A stretch of 64,000 nucleotides of DNA from Flavobacteriales bacterium. GTDB lineage: Bacteria > Bacteroidota > Bacteroidia > Flavobacteriales > Weeksellaceae. Made by a program: the position numbers and the translations under genes. The notes beneath the pieces are model-generated. The model saw nothing but the letters and a program-made list of their open reading frames with translations. It did no database searches and was not told where the DNA came from. Positions 30,344 to 40,633 of this stretch are shown here, one piece after another. The stretch spans positions 1 through 64,000 of the forward strand of contig PDSY01000017.1 in the NCBI GenBank assembly GCA_002747105.1, in the 5' to 3' direction. Each line of letters opens with the position of its first letter. Within the stretch, counting starts at the first letter, position 1.

Positions 30344-31573
30344 TTATTCTGTTGTTAAAGCTTCAACTGGTTTTATTTTACTAGCCTTGTAAGCTGGTAC
30401 GAAGCCTGCCAATGTACCAGAAAACACTAGGCAAAAAAATGCTACGATGATAAGTTCCCAACCAACAGAAGGATTAATGATAAAATATTTTTCTAAATTA
30501 TCGTCAATTAATTTTAATGTTAAAACACCCAATCCAATGCCCACAAAGCCAGAAACTACGGTAATGACAATACTCTCCTGTAGGATTAACCCTACAATGG
30601 ATTTTGGTTTCGCACCAATAGCTTTGCGTACGCCGATTTCTTTAGTGCGTTCTTTTACGATGTACACCATAATATTACTGATACCTATAATACCTGCCAT
30701 TAAGGTCCCAAGACCTACAACGCCCACGATAAGTGTAAGCACAAACACAAACTGAAATTGTTCTTTTTTGTTGGAAGCATCATTCCATACACGAATACCA
30801 TTTTCATCATCGGGCGAAACAGATTTTTCTTTTTTAAGCTGGTCTTTGATTTCGTCACCGAGTTCAATGGCTTGTACTGGCGAAAGTTGATTATCGTAGA
30901 CAATGGTAATGCTATTAAGTGTATCAGAATTTTTTTTAAGCTGCTGAAGCACATTAAGGGGCACCGAAATCATGCGCTCATCACGATCGCCACCAGCATC
31001 AGAGAAAACGCCAATAATTCGGAACATTATACCATTCATCTCGATATATTTTCCGACGGCTGTTCCATTTTTAATTAAATCTCGCTGAACCATTCTACCA
31101 ATGACTGCCACTTTTTGATGATTTTGAAAATCCAAAGGCGAGAGATATCTACCGTCAATCAATTTTCGATCTTCAATAAACTGTTCATCTGGATTAGCAC
31201 CCATCACTTGATAGTTTCCGCTCTCACGACCATATTTTATCATAACGTCCATCCCTGTTCTTCCTGTGGAATACTCTATTTTATCCTTATAATTTTTATT
31301 AATATTTGTAAAATCTTTGTTTTGAAGAATAATCTTTCTGTCACTTTGCATTCCGTTATACATTTCGGTAGTTCTTCCAGTGAAGATTCTAATCAAATTA
31401 GAGGCATCGCCGTTAAAAGATTGAGAGAAAGCATTTTGAAGTCCTTTACCAATACCAAAAAGAACAATGAAAATGTACAACCCAAGCGCCACAGTAAAGC
31501 CTGACAAAACCGTCCGAAGAACATTGCTTCGGATAGAGCTGTATATCTCCTGCCAACGGTCTAAATCAAACAT
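30344..31573 (-). CDS. ABC transporter permease (MacB/FtsX-like), second copy
   Basis: SNVLRTVLSGFTVALGLYIFIVLFGIGKGLQNAF...KERTKEIGVRKAIGAKPKSI. Confidence 0.92.
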   Translation of the reverse strand: MFDLDRWQEIYSSIRSNVLRTVLSGFTVALGLYIFIVLFGIGKGLQNAFSQSFNGDASNLIRIFTGRTTEMYNGMQSDRKIILQNKDFTNINKNYKDKIEYSTGRTGMDVMIKYGRESGNYQVMGANPDEQFIEDRKLIDGRYLSPLDFQNHQKVAVIGRMVQRDLIKNGTAVGKYIEMNGIMFRIIGVFSDAGGDRDERMISVPLNVLQQLKKNSDTLNSITIVYDNQLSPVQAIELGDEIKDQLKKEKSVSPDDENGIRVWNDASNKKEQFQFVFVLTLIVGVVGLGTLMAGIIGISNIMVYIVKERTKEIGVRKAIGAKPKSIVGLILQESIVITVVSGFVGIGLGVLTLKLIDDNLEKYFIINPSVGWELIIVAFFCLVFSGTLAGFVPAYKASKIKPVEALTTE

Positions 31574-32266
31574 TTAATCTAATATTTTTTGAGTTATAAC
31601 TTCGTCACTTTCAATTAAACCATCCTTTAGGTGAATGTTGCGTTTAGTTTGTGCCGCAACATCAGGTTCGTGTGTTACGACGATTATCGTTTTTCCACTA
31701 TTGTTAATCTCCTGAAGGAGCTTCATTATCTCATAAGTCGTTGTACTGTCTAGTGCACCAGTTGGTTCATCCGCCAAAACAATTTTCGGATCTGTGATTA
31801 ATGCTCTTGCAATGGCTACACGTTGTTTTTCGCCCCCCGAAAGCTCATTTGGTAAATGGTTGGCACGATCTGCGAGTCCTACTTTTCCTAAATATTCTAA
31901 AGCTTTTGAATTCCTTTCTTTTCTAGAAACATTTTGATAATAGAGCGGCAATGCGACATTTTCCAATGCAGATTTGTAATTGATAAGGTTAAAAGACTGA
32001 AACACAAAACCCAAAAAACGGCTACGATATTCTGCGGCTTTAACTTCGCTAAGGTGTTCAATGGGTATTCCGTCTAATTTATAGGTACCGCTGTCTTTCT
32101 CATCCAAAATTCCAATAATATTAAGCAAGGTAGATTTCCCTGAACCAGAACTCCCCATAATAGAGACAAATTCTCCTTCAGAAATTTCTAGATTGATTCC
32201 CTTGAGCACATGCAGTTTACTTTTGCCTGTATCGTAAGATTTATGAATATTTTTAATCTCGAGCAT
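31574..32266 (-). CDS. ABC transporter ATP-binding protein (MacB/LolD-like)
   Basis: GSSGSGKSTLLNIIG, LSGGEKQRVAIARALITDPKIVLADEPTGALDS. Confidence 0.95.
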   Translation of the reverse strand: MLEIKNIHKSYDTGKSKLHVLKGINLEISEGEFVSIMGSSGSGKSTLLNIIGILDEKDSGTYKLDGIPIEHLSEVKAAEYRSRFLGFVFQSFNLINYKSALENVALPLYYQNVSRKERNSKALEYLGKVGLADRANHLPNELSGGEKQRVAIARALITDPKIVLADEPTGALDSTTTYEIMKLLQEINNSGKTIIVVTHEPDVAAQTKRNIHLKDGLIESDEVITQKILD

Positions 32267-32409
32267 GTGTTTATAGTTTTAGTAATCAATAGAAGTTTTT
32301 GCTGGAACGTTACAAATAACTATGACAAATTTAGAAAATTCTCGTCTAATTGTCAAGTTTCATGAGGATATTGATGAATGTTGATCATATTTTGATTGTA
32401 AATTCAGCT

Positions 32410-32790
32410 AACAAAAACAGATCTATAGGCTTTATTTTTTTTAGCTACATCTTCCTTTTCCTTAGGAACTTTATTGATATTTTCAGCTTTAAACGAATCT
32501 TCTATATATTTTAGATTAAATTCTATCAAACTCTCCCCAATCTGATTTATAGGCACCTAAGTGGATTGACATAAACTCATTATCAGTGCTTTTCTAACCA
32601 AAGTTAAGGCATATTTATATTCTTGAGTGTAGAGAACACCTCTGGTATAAAATCTCTATTTTCCCATTTAGAAATTCTTTGAACAGAGGTATTGAAAAGT
32701 TTTGCGAGTTGTTGCGCATTTGTCAAAGTACTTTTTTGTATTTCAGTACAAATGTTTATATTTGTCTTGGTGTTCGAGTGATCAACTTGT
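32410..32790 (-). pseudogene. Decayed gene fragment with helix-turn-helix-like segment
   Basis: Minus-strand readthrough TNINICTEIQKSTLTNAQQLAKLFNTSVQRISKWENRDFIPEVFSTLKNINMP*, then PINQIGESLIEFNLKYIEDSFKAENINKVPKEKEDVAKKNKAYRSV. Confidence 0.45.
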
Positions 32791-32914
32791 TACATAAAGT
32801 TGTTTTGATTTGTCTTTGAACAAAATAATCAACTTTTTTATCTTTCTCTTTCGGAGTATTCAAAGCCACCAACAAAGTTGTGAAACTGTGCATCTAAGTT
32901 AGTAAAAACCTACT

Positions 32915-34194
32915 ATGAAAAAACAGGCTGTTTTATTTTTCGGAATCCTTTTTTTGAACCTTCAGGCTCAAAAGAAATGGACGTTGCAAGAAGCTATAAA
33001 TTATGCTACACAACACAATTTGCAGGTCATACAGAATACTTACCGTAATCAGATTCAGGATAAAAATCTGGAAGTTGCTAAAAGGGAAAAATTGCCTTCT
33101 GTCTCTGGATTAGTAGGAAATACCTTAAATTTTGGTCAGGGTCAAGATGTTTTTGGAAATATTAAGAGGAACGACAATTTTAACAACAATGCCAATATAA
33201 ACCTAAACATTATGGTTTACAATAATGGCAGAATAATATTTCGTTACAAATAGCCCAACAGTATTTGTCTACATTGCTTAGTAAAGAGATTTTAAAAATC
33301 AACCAGAGCGCTTATGAAAATGCTAAAAAGATGTATGATAGAGCAAAAATCACCACCGAAGTTGGAACTACTCCGAGAACAGTTTTAGCAGAAGCAAAAG
33401 CCACACTGGCGCGCAAAAACCAAAATGTTAAAAATGCTCAAGTTAATATCAATAGAAACCTTTTCCAGCTGGCACAATTACTTCAACTTTCAGATTATAA
33501 AGAATTTGACATTCAAGATGTTTCTGTTGAGAATATTTTAGTTTCTAAATATTTATCTTCTGACAATACCTTGGAAAAAGCTTATGAATCTCAACCGCAG
33601 TTAAAAGCCGCAGAAGCGAGAATTAAATCTGCGGAAGCGCAGACTGAAGTGGTTAAAACGGCTTTTTATCCAACAATAACAGTTTCTTTGGGTGTGGGAA
33701 CCTTTTATTTCAATTCTTTGGTTACCGATATGGTAGGAGTTGATATCAATGGATTACCGATAAAAGAGAGTAGCTTTTTGAAACAATACAAAAATAATTT
33801 TGGACAGCAAATTGGAATTAATGCTAACATTCCAATATTTAACAAAGGGATTACAAAAATTCAAGTTGAGCAAGCGAAAATCAATGAAGAAATTGCCAAG
33901 GTGAACTTAGAGCAAGCAAAAATGGAGATTAAGCAAAGCGTTCAGAAAGCCCAATTTGATGCAGAGGCCAATTATCAAAACTATTTGGTGGCAAAGCAAG
34001 CCGAAATAAGCACAAAACTTGCTTTAAATTATGCGCAAAAAAGTTTTGAGGCTGGCCGAACTACCATTTATGACCTTACCATTGCTCGTAATAATTATGC
34101 GAATGCACAAGGTAGTTTAGCCCAAGCTAAATATAATTATCTTTTTAGTTTAAAGATCATTGATTTCTATTTGGGAAATCCGTTGGCATTATAG
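32915..34194 (+). pseudogene. tolC: TolC-family outer membrane efflux protein, frame-disrupted
   Basis: ORF 32915-33253 (MKKQAVLFFG..KWTLQEAINYATQHNLQVIQ..VYNNGR) and ORF 33265-34194; frame 2 reads NNISLQIAQQYLSTLLSKEIL upstream of the second ATG, so the frames join near 33230. Confidence 0.8.
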
Positions 34195-34403
34195 CCTCTT
34201 GACACCTCCGTGACACTCTTTTTTCTGCATAGAGGAGTATTTATCCCTTCCTTTTAAACTCCATTTTTTCGATGTAAACTCATAACACAAATTGAATGTT
34301 ATCACCTCTTTTTCTGGTCTACTGATTAAGGCACTAGACTAGAATATTTTTAATTTGATACAAAAATCGTGAAAATTGACAATTGCTGGAATGTGGATGA
34401 ATT

Positions 34404-34640
34404 TTGGAAAAAGTTATCCCTATTTCAATAATAACTTCCATAATTCTTTCTCCACTTCTACTGTTGTTTTTCTCCATATCCACTCAGATTCTTTTAGGTA
34501 GGTTTCACGCCATTAAACTTCGTTTTGTAAAGCCCCAAAAACTTTCTATCCTATTAATATATGAAAATTCAAAAGAAAGAGAGAAAGCACTTCGATGGGT
34601 TCAATATCAAATTCAAGAGCAAAATAAGAGGTCGCTGTAA
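34404..34640 (+). CDS. Hypothetical protein
   Basis: 78-aa ORF only; stop codon lies inside a terminator-like hairpin. Confidence 0.25.
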   Translation: MEKVIPISIITSIILSPLLLLFFSISTQILLGRFHAIKLRFVKPQKLSILLIYENSKEREKALRWVQYQIQEQNKRSL

Positions 34641-34652
34641 TGGCGACCTCTT
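34626..34652 (+). terminator. Perfect hairpin terminator
   Basis: AAGAGGTCGC tgtaatg GCGACCTCTT then GGTTTTC. Confidence 0.75.
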
Positions 34653-34701
34653 GGTTTTCATGGTTATCTTTATCTCACATTGTGTTGTTTTGAAATAGAA
34701 T

Positions 34702-34769
34702 TTTAGAAGTGAATATCAAATTATAAAAATATTGCAATTCTCCTTTTTTTACTTCCTGTACCATCTTTA
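34702..34769 (-). pseudogene. Truncated copy of the 3' end of the phosphate-porin gene
   Basis: TTTAGAAGTGAATATCAAATTATAAAAATATTGCAATTCTCCTTTTTTTACTTCCTGTACCATCTTTA closely matches 39199-39267. Confidence 0.85.
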
Positions 34770-34874
34770 TTATTAGAGAAGGCGTACCACTAAGTGTGCG
34801 GGAGATTGAAGTGTAATCACCTTATGAAACTCACCTCGTCCTTTATTTTAAAATGGTCATAAAAGTAAAAAATA

Positions 34875-35537
34875 TTATTTTTTCACTTGATGTCTTACCA
34901 CTTCTGCATCTACGTAGAAGATAATATCTTCTGCGATATTTTTTATTAAATCGCCTACTCTTTCTAATTTTTTAATAATAGAAAACATCGTTAAACAATC
35001 TTTGATAGACTTCGCATCCTTCTTGATTAACTCTTCTATTTGAAGAAAAACTTTATCATTAATTTTATTGACTTTTTTATCTTTTTTAAAAACTTTTCTG
35101 GCAATTTTTAAATTTTTATCCTCATAAGAGTCAATAACATTATCAAACATATCTTCAATAATGCCATACATTTCATGATAAGAAAGTTTTTTCAAAATAT
35201 CCTTTGATATCCCTTTTTCATTTTGAGCAACATATTGAGCGATTGCATAAGCATGATCACCTATACGCTCTAATTCTGAATTGATATTTCTTACTGCGGT
35301 AATAAACCTCAAATCTACTGCAACAGGGTTATAAAGTGCCAAAAATTGCTCACAATCTTTATCAATTTTTAAATTCAAACTATTGACATAGTTTTCTGTA
35401 TGCATTACCTCTTCTGCTAAATCTAAATCGTGTGTAGTGAGTGCAGTGTGCGCTTTTGATAATTGTTTCTGACATCTTGACAACATGGTTTTGCAGACAT
35501 CATTGATTTCTTTTCTGTATCTTTCTTTATTTGTCAT
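34875..35537 (-). CDS. phoU: Phosphate transport regulator PhoU-like
   Basis: Adjacent to pstB; AVDLRFITAVRNINSELERIGDHAYAIAQY, KKLERVGDLIKNIAEDIIFY. Confidence 0.92.
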   Translation of the reverse strand: MTNKERYRKEINDVCKTMLSRCQKQLSKAHTALTTHDLDLAEEVMHTENYVNSLNLKIDKDCEQFLALYNPVAVDLRFITAVRNINSELERIGDHAYAIAQYVAQNEKGISKDILKKLSYHEMYGIIEDMFDNVIDSYEDKNLKIARKVFKKDKKVNKINDKVFLQIEELIKKDAKSIKDCLTMFSIIKKLERVGDLIKNIAEDIIFYVDAEVVRHQVKK

Positions 35538-35546
35538 AGCTTTATC

Positions 35547-36356
35547 TTAACCAAAACGACCTGTAATGTAGTTTTCGGTTCTCTTTTTTTGTGGGTTGGT
35601 AAATATTTCTCTCGTTTTATCACATTCTATTAATTCTCCCATATAGAAAAAAGCGGTATAATCACTTATTCTACTGGCTTGTTGCATATTATGGGTAACG
35701 ATAATAATGGTATATTTATCTTTTAATGAATGGATAAGTTCCTCTATTTTCGCTGTTGAAATAGGGTCTAATGCAGAAGTAGGCTCATCCATTAAAATAA
35801 TAGAAGGCTCTACTGCCAAAGTTCTCGCAATACAAAGTCGCTGCTGCTGACCTCCAGAAAGTGCCAAAGCAGATTTTTTTAAATCATCTTTCACTTCTTC
35901 CCATAAATCGGCTTGTTTTAAGGATTTTTCTACACGCTCGGCGATGAATTTTTTATCTTTAACGCCTTGGATTTTTAACCCATAGGCTACATTTTCAAAG
36001 ATAGATTTTGGAAAAGGATTGGGCTTTTGAAAAACCATTCCTATTTCTTTTCTTAAGTCTTCTACCTGAACGGATTTAGCATAGATATTGTTCCCATTTA
36101 CTTTTATTTTCCCTTCCATTCTAAACGAATCTACGTAATCATTCATACGATTAAACAACCGTAGAAAAGTAGATTTCCCACATCCCGAAGGACCTATAAA
36201 TGCGGTTACCGAATTGGGTTTTATCTTCATATCAATTCCTTTAATTGCCATGAAATCCCCATACCAAACCTTTACGCCTTTTACCTGTATTTTTGCTCCT
36301 TTTTCAGAAGTTTCTTCGGTAGATTTTTTATCTTTTATTTCCATTTGTTTTGCCAT
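35547..36356 (-). CDS. pstB: Phosphate ABC transporter ATP-binding protein
   Basis: [55 protein letters not shown]. Confidence 0.97.
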   Translation of the reverse strand: MAKQMEIKDKKSTEETSEKGAKIQVKGVKVWYGDFMAIKGIDMKIKPNSVTAFIGPSGCGKSTFLRLFNRMNDYVDSFRMEGKIKVNGNNIYAKSVQVEDLRKEIGMVFQKPNPFPKSIFENVAYGLKIQGVKDKKFIAERVEKSLKQADLWEEVKDDLKKSALALSGGQQQRLCIARTLAVEPSIILMDEPTSALDPISTAKIEELIHSLKDKYTIIIVTHNMQQASRISDYTAFFYMGELIECDKTREIFTNPQKKRTENYITGRFG

Positions 36357-37189
36357 TTGTTTCTAAAATAAACGGCGATACCGTTCATTATAAATGTAAT
36401 TCCTAATAATATAATAATCGCTGCTGCTGCATTTTCTATAAACCCGTGTTGAGGTCTTGATATCCAATTAAATATCTGAATCGGTAAGATAGAAAATTCA
36501 GCCAAAATTCCATCTGGTGCAAAAGGCACATATGCCAATGCTCCTACCACAATTAATGGTGCCGTCTCTCCCACTGCTCGAGAAAGTGCTAAAATCACTC
36601 CCGTTAAAATACCACCACTTGCAGAAGGTAATACTTGATTCCAAATCGTCTGCCACTTAGAGGCTCCTAATCCATAAGACGCTTCTCTTATGCTATGCGG
36701 AACGGATTTTATCGCTTCTCTTGTAGCTACAATTACAATGGGTAATATCAATAATGCTAAAGTACAACTTCCTGCCAATACACTATGCCCCATATTACTA
36801 ACCCTTACAAATACTTCTAATCCTAAAAGTCCATAAATTACAGAAGGTACTCCTGCTAAATTCGAAATATTGACCTCTAATAATCCTGCTAATTTATTTT
36901 TACTGGCATATTCTTCCAAATAAACTGCTGCGGCTACTCCAACAGGAACAGCGATTAAGGTCGTTAATCCCAAAATCCAAACACTCCCCATCAAAGCAGT
37001 ATAGATTCCTGATTTTTCTGGTTTACGAGAGGGCAAATTAATAATAAAATCCCAATCGATTCTCATTACTCCATCAATCAATATATTACCAATAAATAGG
37101 ACTAATAATACTAAACCGATTAAGGTACAGGCAATTCCCCAAACCTTAAACATCTTGTCGTACAATCTATTTTTTTGTAAATTATTCAT
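36335..37189 (-). CDS. pstA: Phosphate ABC transporter permease
   Basis: Position between pstB and pst[44 protein letters not shown]. Confidence 0.95.
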   Translation of the reverse strand: MNNLQKNRLYDKMFKVWGIACTLIGLVLLVLFIGNILIDGVMRIDWDFIINLPSRKPEKSGIYTALMGSVWILGLTTLIAVPVGVAAAVYLEEYASKNKLAGLLEVNISNLAGVPSVIYGLLGLEVFVRVSNMGHSVLAGSCTLALLILPIVIVATREAIKSVPHSIREASYGLGASKWQTIWNQVLPSASGGILTGVILALSRAVGETAPLIVVGALAYVPFAPDGILAEFSILPIQIFNWISRPQHGFIENAAAAIIILLGITFIMNGIAVYFRNKWQNKWK

Positions 37190-38069
37190 ATCTTGATTGG
37201 AATTTTTTTCTAATTCTATAACTGATTGTATTCAATAAAAAGGTAAATAAAAACAGTGTAATACCCGCTGCATAAATGGTTCTATATTCCACAGAACCAT
37301 GCTGAACATCTCCCAAACTTACCTGAACAATATAAGCCGTAATGGTTTCAATAGGAACCGTTGGGTCTAAAGTTAATCTCGGTTGTTGACCTGCCGCTAC
37401 GGCCACAATCATGGTTTCTCCAATGGCTCTTGAAATTGCTAATATCACCGATACGATAATCCCCGATGATGCAGCTGGAACAGCTACTTTAAAAGCGGTT
37501 TGCAATTTTGTTGCTCCCATCCCAAAAGAAGCTTCTCTTAGTTTGTTAGGCACAGCGTGTAAAGCATCTTCACTAATAGAAGATACATACGGAATAATCA
37601 TAATTCCCATTACAATACCTGCGGATAAAGAGTTAAAACTGGATAAATCTGGAATATATTGTTGTAAAAATGGAGTTACCACGACCAATGCAAAAAAACC
37701 ATACACCACAGTAGGCACCGCTGCCAATAACTCTAATAATGGTTTGATGGTTTTTCTAAATTTACTCGGTGCATATTCACTCAAATAAATACTAATGGAG
37801 AGCCCAATAGGCAATGCTACAGCAATCGCAATGATTGATGTAAGAAATGTACCTGCCAATAAAGGCAATATTCCAAAATGCTGATACGCTTTATCTTTTG
37901 CCAAAGGCATCCATTCGGTATCGGTAATAAAGTCTATAATAGAAACTTCTTTAAAGAAATTAAAAGCCTCAATAGACAAAACAGCGATAATACCAATGGT
38001 TACTGCAATGGTAATCAATGCACTCAGCAATAAAGATTTTTCTATAAATAATTCTTTAATCTTTCGCAT
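37182..38069 (-). CDS. pstC: Phosphate ABC transporter permease
   Basis: SFGMGATKLQTAFKVAVPAASSGIIVSVILAISRAIGETMIVAVAAG. Confidence 0.95.
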   Translation of the reverse strand: MRKIKELFIEKSLLLSALITIAVTIGIIAVLSIEAFNFFKEVSIIDFITDTEWMPLAKDKAYQHFGILPLLAGTFLTSIIAIAVALPIGLSISIYLSEYAPSKFRKTIKPLLELLAAVPTVVYGFFALVVVTPFLQQYIPDLSSFNSLSAGIVMGIMIIPYVSSISEDALHAVPNKLREASFGMGATKLQTAFKVAVPAASSGIIVSVILAISRAIGETMIVAVAAGQQPRLTLDPTVPIETITAYIVQVSLGDVQHGSVEYRTIYAAGITLFLFTFLLNTISYRIRKKFQSRYE

Positions 38070-38090
38070 TTTGTATTCTTATATAAAAAC

Positions 38091-38125
38091 AACTAAATCA
38101 GATGTATTTATATCTGATTTAGTTG
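38091..38125 (-). terminator. Intra-operon hairpin between pstS and pstC
   Basis: AACTAAATCAGAT ... ATCTGATTTAGTT, 13-bp stem. Confidence 0.7.
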
Positions 38126-38137
38126 ATAATAAAATGA

Positions 38138-39073
38138 TTATTTATTTGCTTCAACAAAGGCTTTAAACTTGTCGGCTTGTTTTTTGTATTCTGCTTCCGG
38201 TAAAGGAACATAACCTACATCTTTTGCGATACTTCCTGCATTATCCACATAGAAATTCACAAATTCTACCACTTCTGGAGACTTTAATGAAGTACTATTC
38301 ACATAGATAAATAAAGGTCTAGACAATGGTTTATAAGTTCCATTACTTACCGTTTCTTGTGTTGGCTTCACTACTTCTGTTCCGTTGTGTACCCCTACTA
38401 ATTTTAATTTATCTTTGTTCTCAGCATAGTAAGCCAATCCAAAAAATCCTAAAGCAAACTTATCTCCAGAGATTCCTTTTACTAATACATGATCATCTTC
38501 ACTTGCGTTATAATCCATACGAGTACCTACTTTTTTACCACAAATCGCTTCTGCGAAATAATCGTAAGTTCCTGATGCTGTTCCTGGACCATATAATTTA
38601 ATTTCTTCATTTGGCCACTCTGGACGAATCTGATTCCATTTTTTAACTTTTCCTTGTGCAGCTGGTTCCCAAATTTTCTTCAATTCTTCAGGAGTAAAGC
38701 TATCCACCCAATCATTTTCTGGGTTAATCAATACAGCTAAACCATCATACGCTACTTCAAGCTCTACATAGTTGATATTATTCTCTTTACAAGCATCCAT
38801 CTCTTTTTGCTTAATAGGACGAGAAGCATTAGAGATATTGGTTTCCCCTCTTGAGAATTTTTTAAATCCTCCACCTGTTCCAGAAACTCCAATGGTAACA
38901 TTTACTTTTGGTTGCTCTGTTCTAAATTCCTCTGCGATAGCCTCTGTTACAGGAAATACTGTACTCGAACCATCTACTTGAATATTACCTTGCAGACCAT
39001 CTGCTTTTTTTTCTCCACCACCACAAGACATCATTAATAATCCTGTTGCTATTGTCAATGCTAATTTTTTCAT
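38138..39073 (-). CDS. pstS: Phosphate ABC transporter substrate-binding lipoprotein
   Basis: [45 protein letters not shown]. Confidence 0.96.
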   Translation of the reverse strand: MKKLALTIATGLLMMSCGGGEKKADGLQGNIQVDGSSTVFPVTEAIAEEFRTEQPKVNVTIGVSGTGGGFKKFSRGETNISNASRPIKQKEMDACKENNINYVELEVAYDGLAVLINPENDWVDSFTPEELKKIWEPAAQGKVKKWNQIRPEWPNEEIKLYGPGTASGTYDYFAEAICGKKVGTRMDYNASEDDHVLVKGISGDKFALGFFGLAYYAENKDKLKLVGVHNGTEVVKPTQETVSNGTYKPLSRPLFIYVNSTSLKSPEVVEFVNFYVDNAGSIAKDVGYVPLPEAEYKKQADKFKAFVEANK

Positions 39074-39199
39074 TGTTTTATTTTTTTAAAATTTTTAATT
39101 GTTCAATATTATAATAATCTATCTTGCTATACAAAATTTTTATTCAAAATAATATTAATATAATATTCAGTTAACATTTAGTTAACATACTTTGTTTGT

Positions 39200-40384
39200 T
39201 TAGAAGTGAATATCAAATTGTAAACGATACTGTAATTCTCCTTTTTTACTTCCTGTAACATCTTTATAACCAATATCCGATTGTACTTTTAATTTGTGTC
39301 CTACGATATATTTTGAAACACCAAGCGTATAATAATTGGTATTAAAATCATCTTTATCAAACTTCACATTGGTATATCTTCCTGCTACTTCCCAATTGTT
39401 CTTAAACAAATATCCTGCTTGTAAATTGGTAGAGTTACCTGTTTTTACTTTCGCCGAAGAATTATCTGTAATATTTCTTTTAGCATATTCTCCCATTGCA
39501 GAGAAACCTTGATATTTGAACATTCCATCTACGAAAATAGTTTCTACATCGGCTCTATCAAAACCTCCTTCTACGTTCGGGTTCTCCATATAGCTTCCTT
39601 GGCTTCCCTTATTCTTCACGGCATTGTCGTTAAAGTTATACGTTGCCCCTAAAGATAATTTTGGTTTTTCTTCTCTCTTTAAATCACTCGCTGAATAATC
39701 TCCTTTACTTTTAAAATTCCCGAATGGCAATAATTCTACTCTTGCGGTATATTGGTGTCCTCCAATGTTTCCTGCAGTAATATTTCTACCTTCTCCTTGC
39801 GAAAGTGCAAACGCCTCACGCACCACAAAGTTTTCGGTTAAATTAAAATGGTGTCTCAACTGAAACCCTAAATCACGGTCGATATTAAAGTTTTTATTCA
39901 ACATCGAACGGTCAACAAATTGTAAATTTCCTGAAGAAATTACACGCTCTCTGTTCCCTGGCAATTTAGTTTGCCCCGCCCAAAGAGTAAAGTTTTTATA
40001 AAAATTCCACTTCAATACAGCGTCTAAAATATACCTTGGTGCGTTATTGGTGTATTGATTAGCTCCACCGATGTCCTTATTAGAAAGTCCTAACTCGATT
40101 TTATATTTCAATTTAGGTGTTAGAGCATGACCATCAAACTTCAATCTTGCTCTTCTTATCAACATAGAAGTCTCTCCTCTTTGATAATCTCCATTACCAT
40201 CAATTGCCCAGTCTGCAATAGATAAAAATTGCATTCTTGTTCCTACTTTCATCGACCAAGATTTGTTTTTTCCCTCTAAATTTAAAAGTCCTTTTCCAAA
40301 TTTAGGTGCTGGTGTTTTTTGTGCTTTCAATCCTACTCCTGCGCAGAAAGCTGTTGCTAATAAAACTTTTGTTACTTTTTTCAT
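39200..40384 (-). CDS. Phosphate-selective porin (OprO/OprP family)
   Basis: SWSMKVGTRMQFLSIADW..RRARLKFDGHALTPKLKYKIELGLS; adjacent to pst operon. Confidence 0.88.
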   Translation of the reverse strand: MKKVTKVLLATAFCAGVGLKAQKTPAPKFGKGLLNLEGKNKSWSMKVGTRMQFLSIADWAIDGNGDYQRGETSMLIRRARLKFDGHALTPKLKYKIELGLSNKDIGGANQYTNNAPRYILDAVLKWNFYKNFTLWAGQTKLPGNRERVISSGNLQFVDRSMLNKNFNIDRDLGFQLRHHFNLTENFVVREAFALSQGEGRNITAGNIGGHQYTARVELLPFGNFKSKGDYSASDLKREEKPKLSLGATYNFNDNAVKNKGSQGSYMENPNVEGGFDRADVETIFVDGMFKYQGFSAMGEYAKRNITDNSSAKVKTGNSTNLQAGYLFKNNWEVAGRYTNVKFDKDDFNTNYYTLGVSKYIVGHKLKVQSDIGYKDVTGSKKGELQYRLQFDIHF

Positions 40385-40584
40385 AAGTTCTAATAAAATA
40401 ATTTTAATTTTCTGATTTCGTTTAAGTATAAATCTAATGTTTAATACGGTCGCAAAATTAACAATTCTCGGTTACCATAAAAATAAAATCTGGAAAGTTA
40501 ACAATATGTTAATATAGCATTCATGTTAAGGTAATACAACGAATAAATAAAGCCTTCTAACATCCAATTAGGTTAAACAAAAAT

Positions 40585-40614
40585 AAAAGGTAATGCCATT
40601 TTGCACTACCTTTT
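40585..40614. terminator. Hairpin terminator
   Basis: AAAAGGTAATGC cattt TGCACTACCTTTT (imperfect). Confidence 0.6.
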
Positions 40615-40633
40615 ATACTCATTTATTATTTTT

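Noticed and set aside
37411-37788. 125-aa plus-strand ORF inside pstC
   Set aside because: Antisense shadow of pstC.
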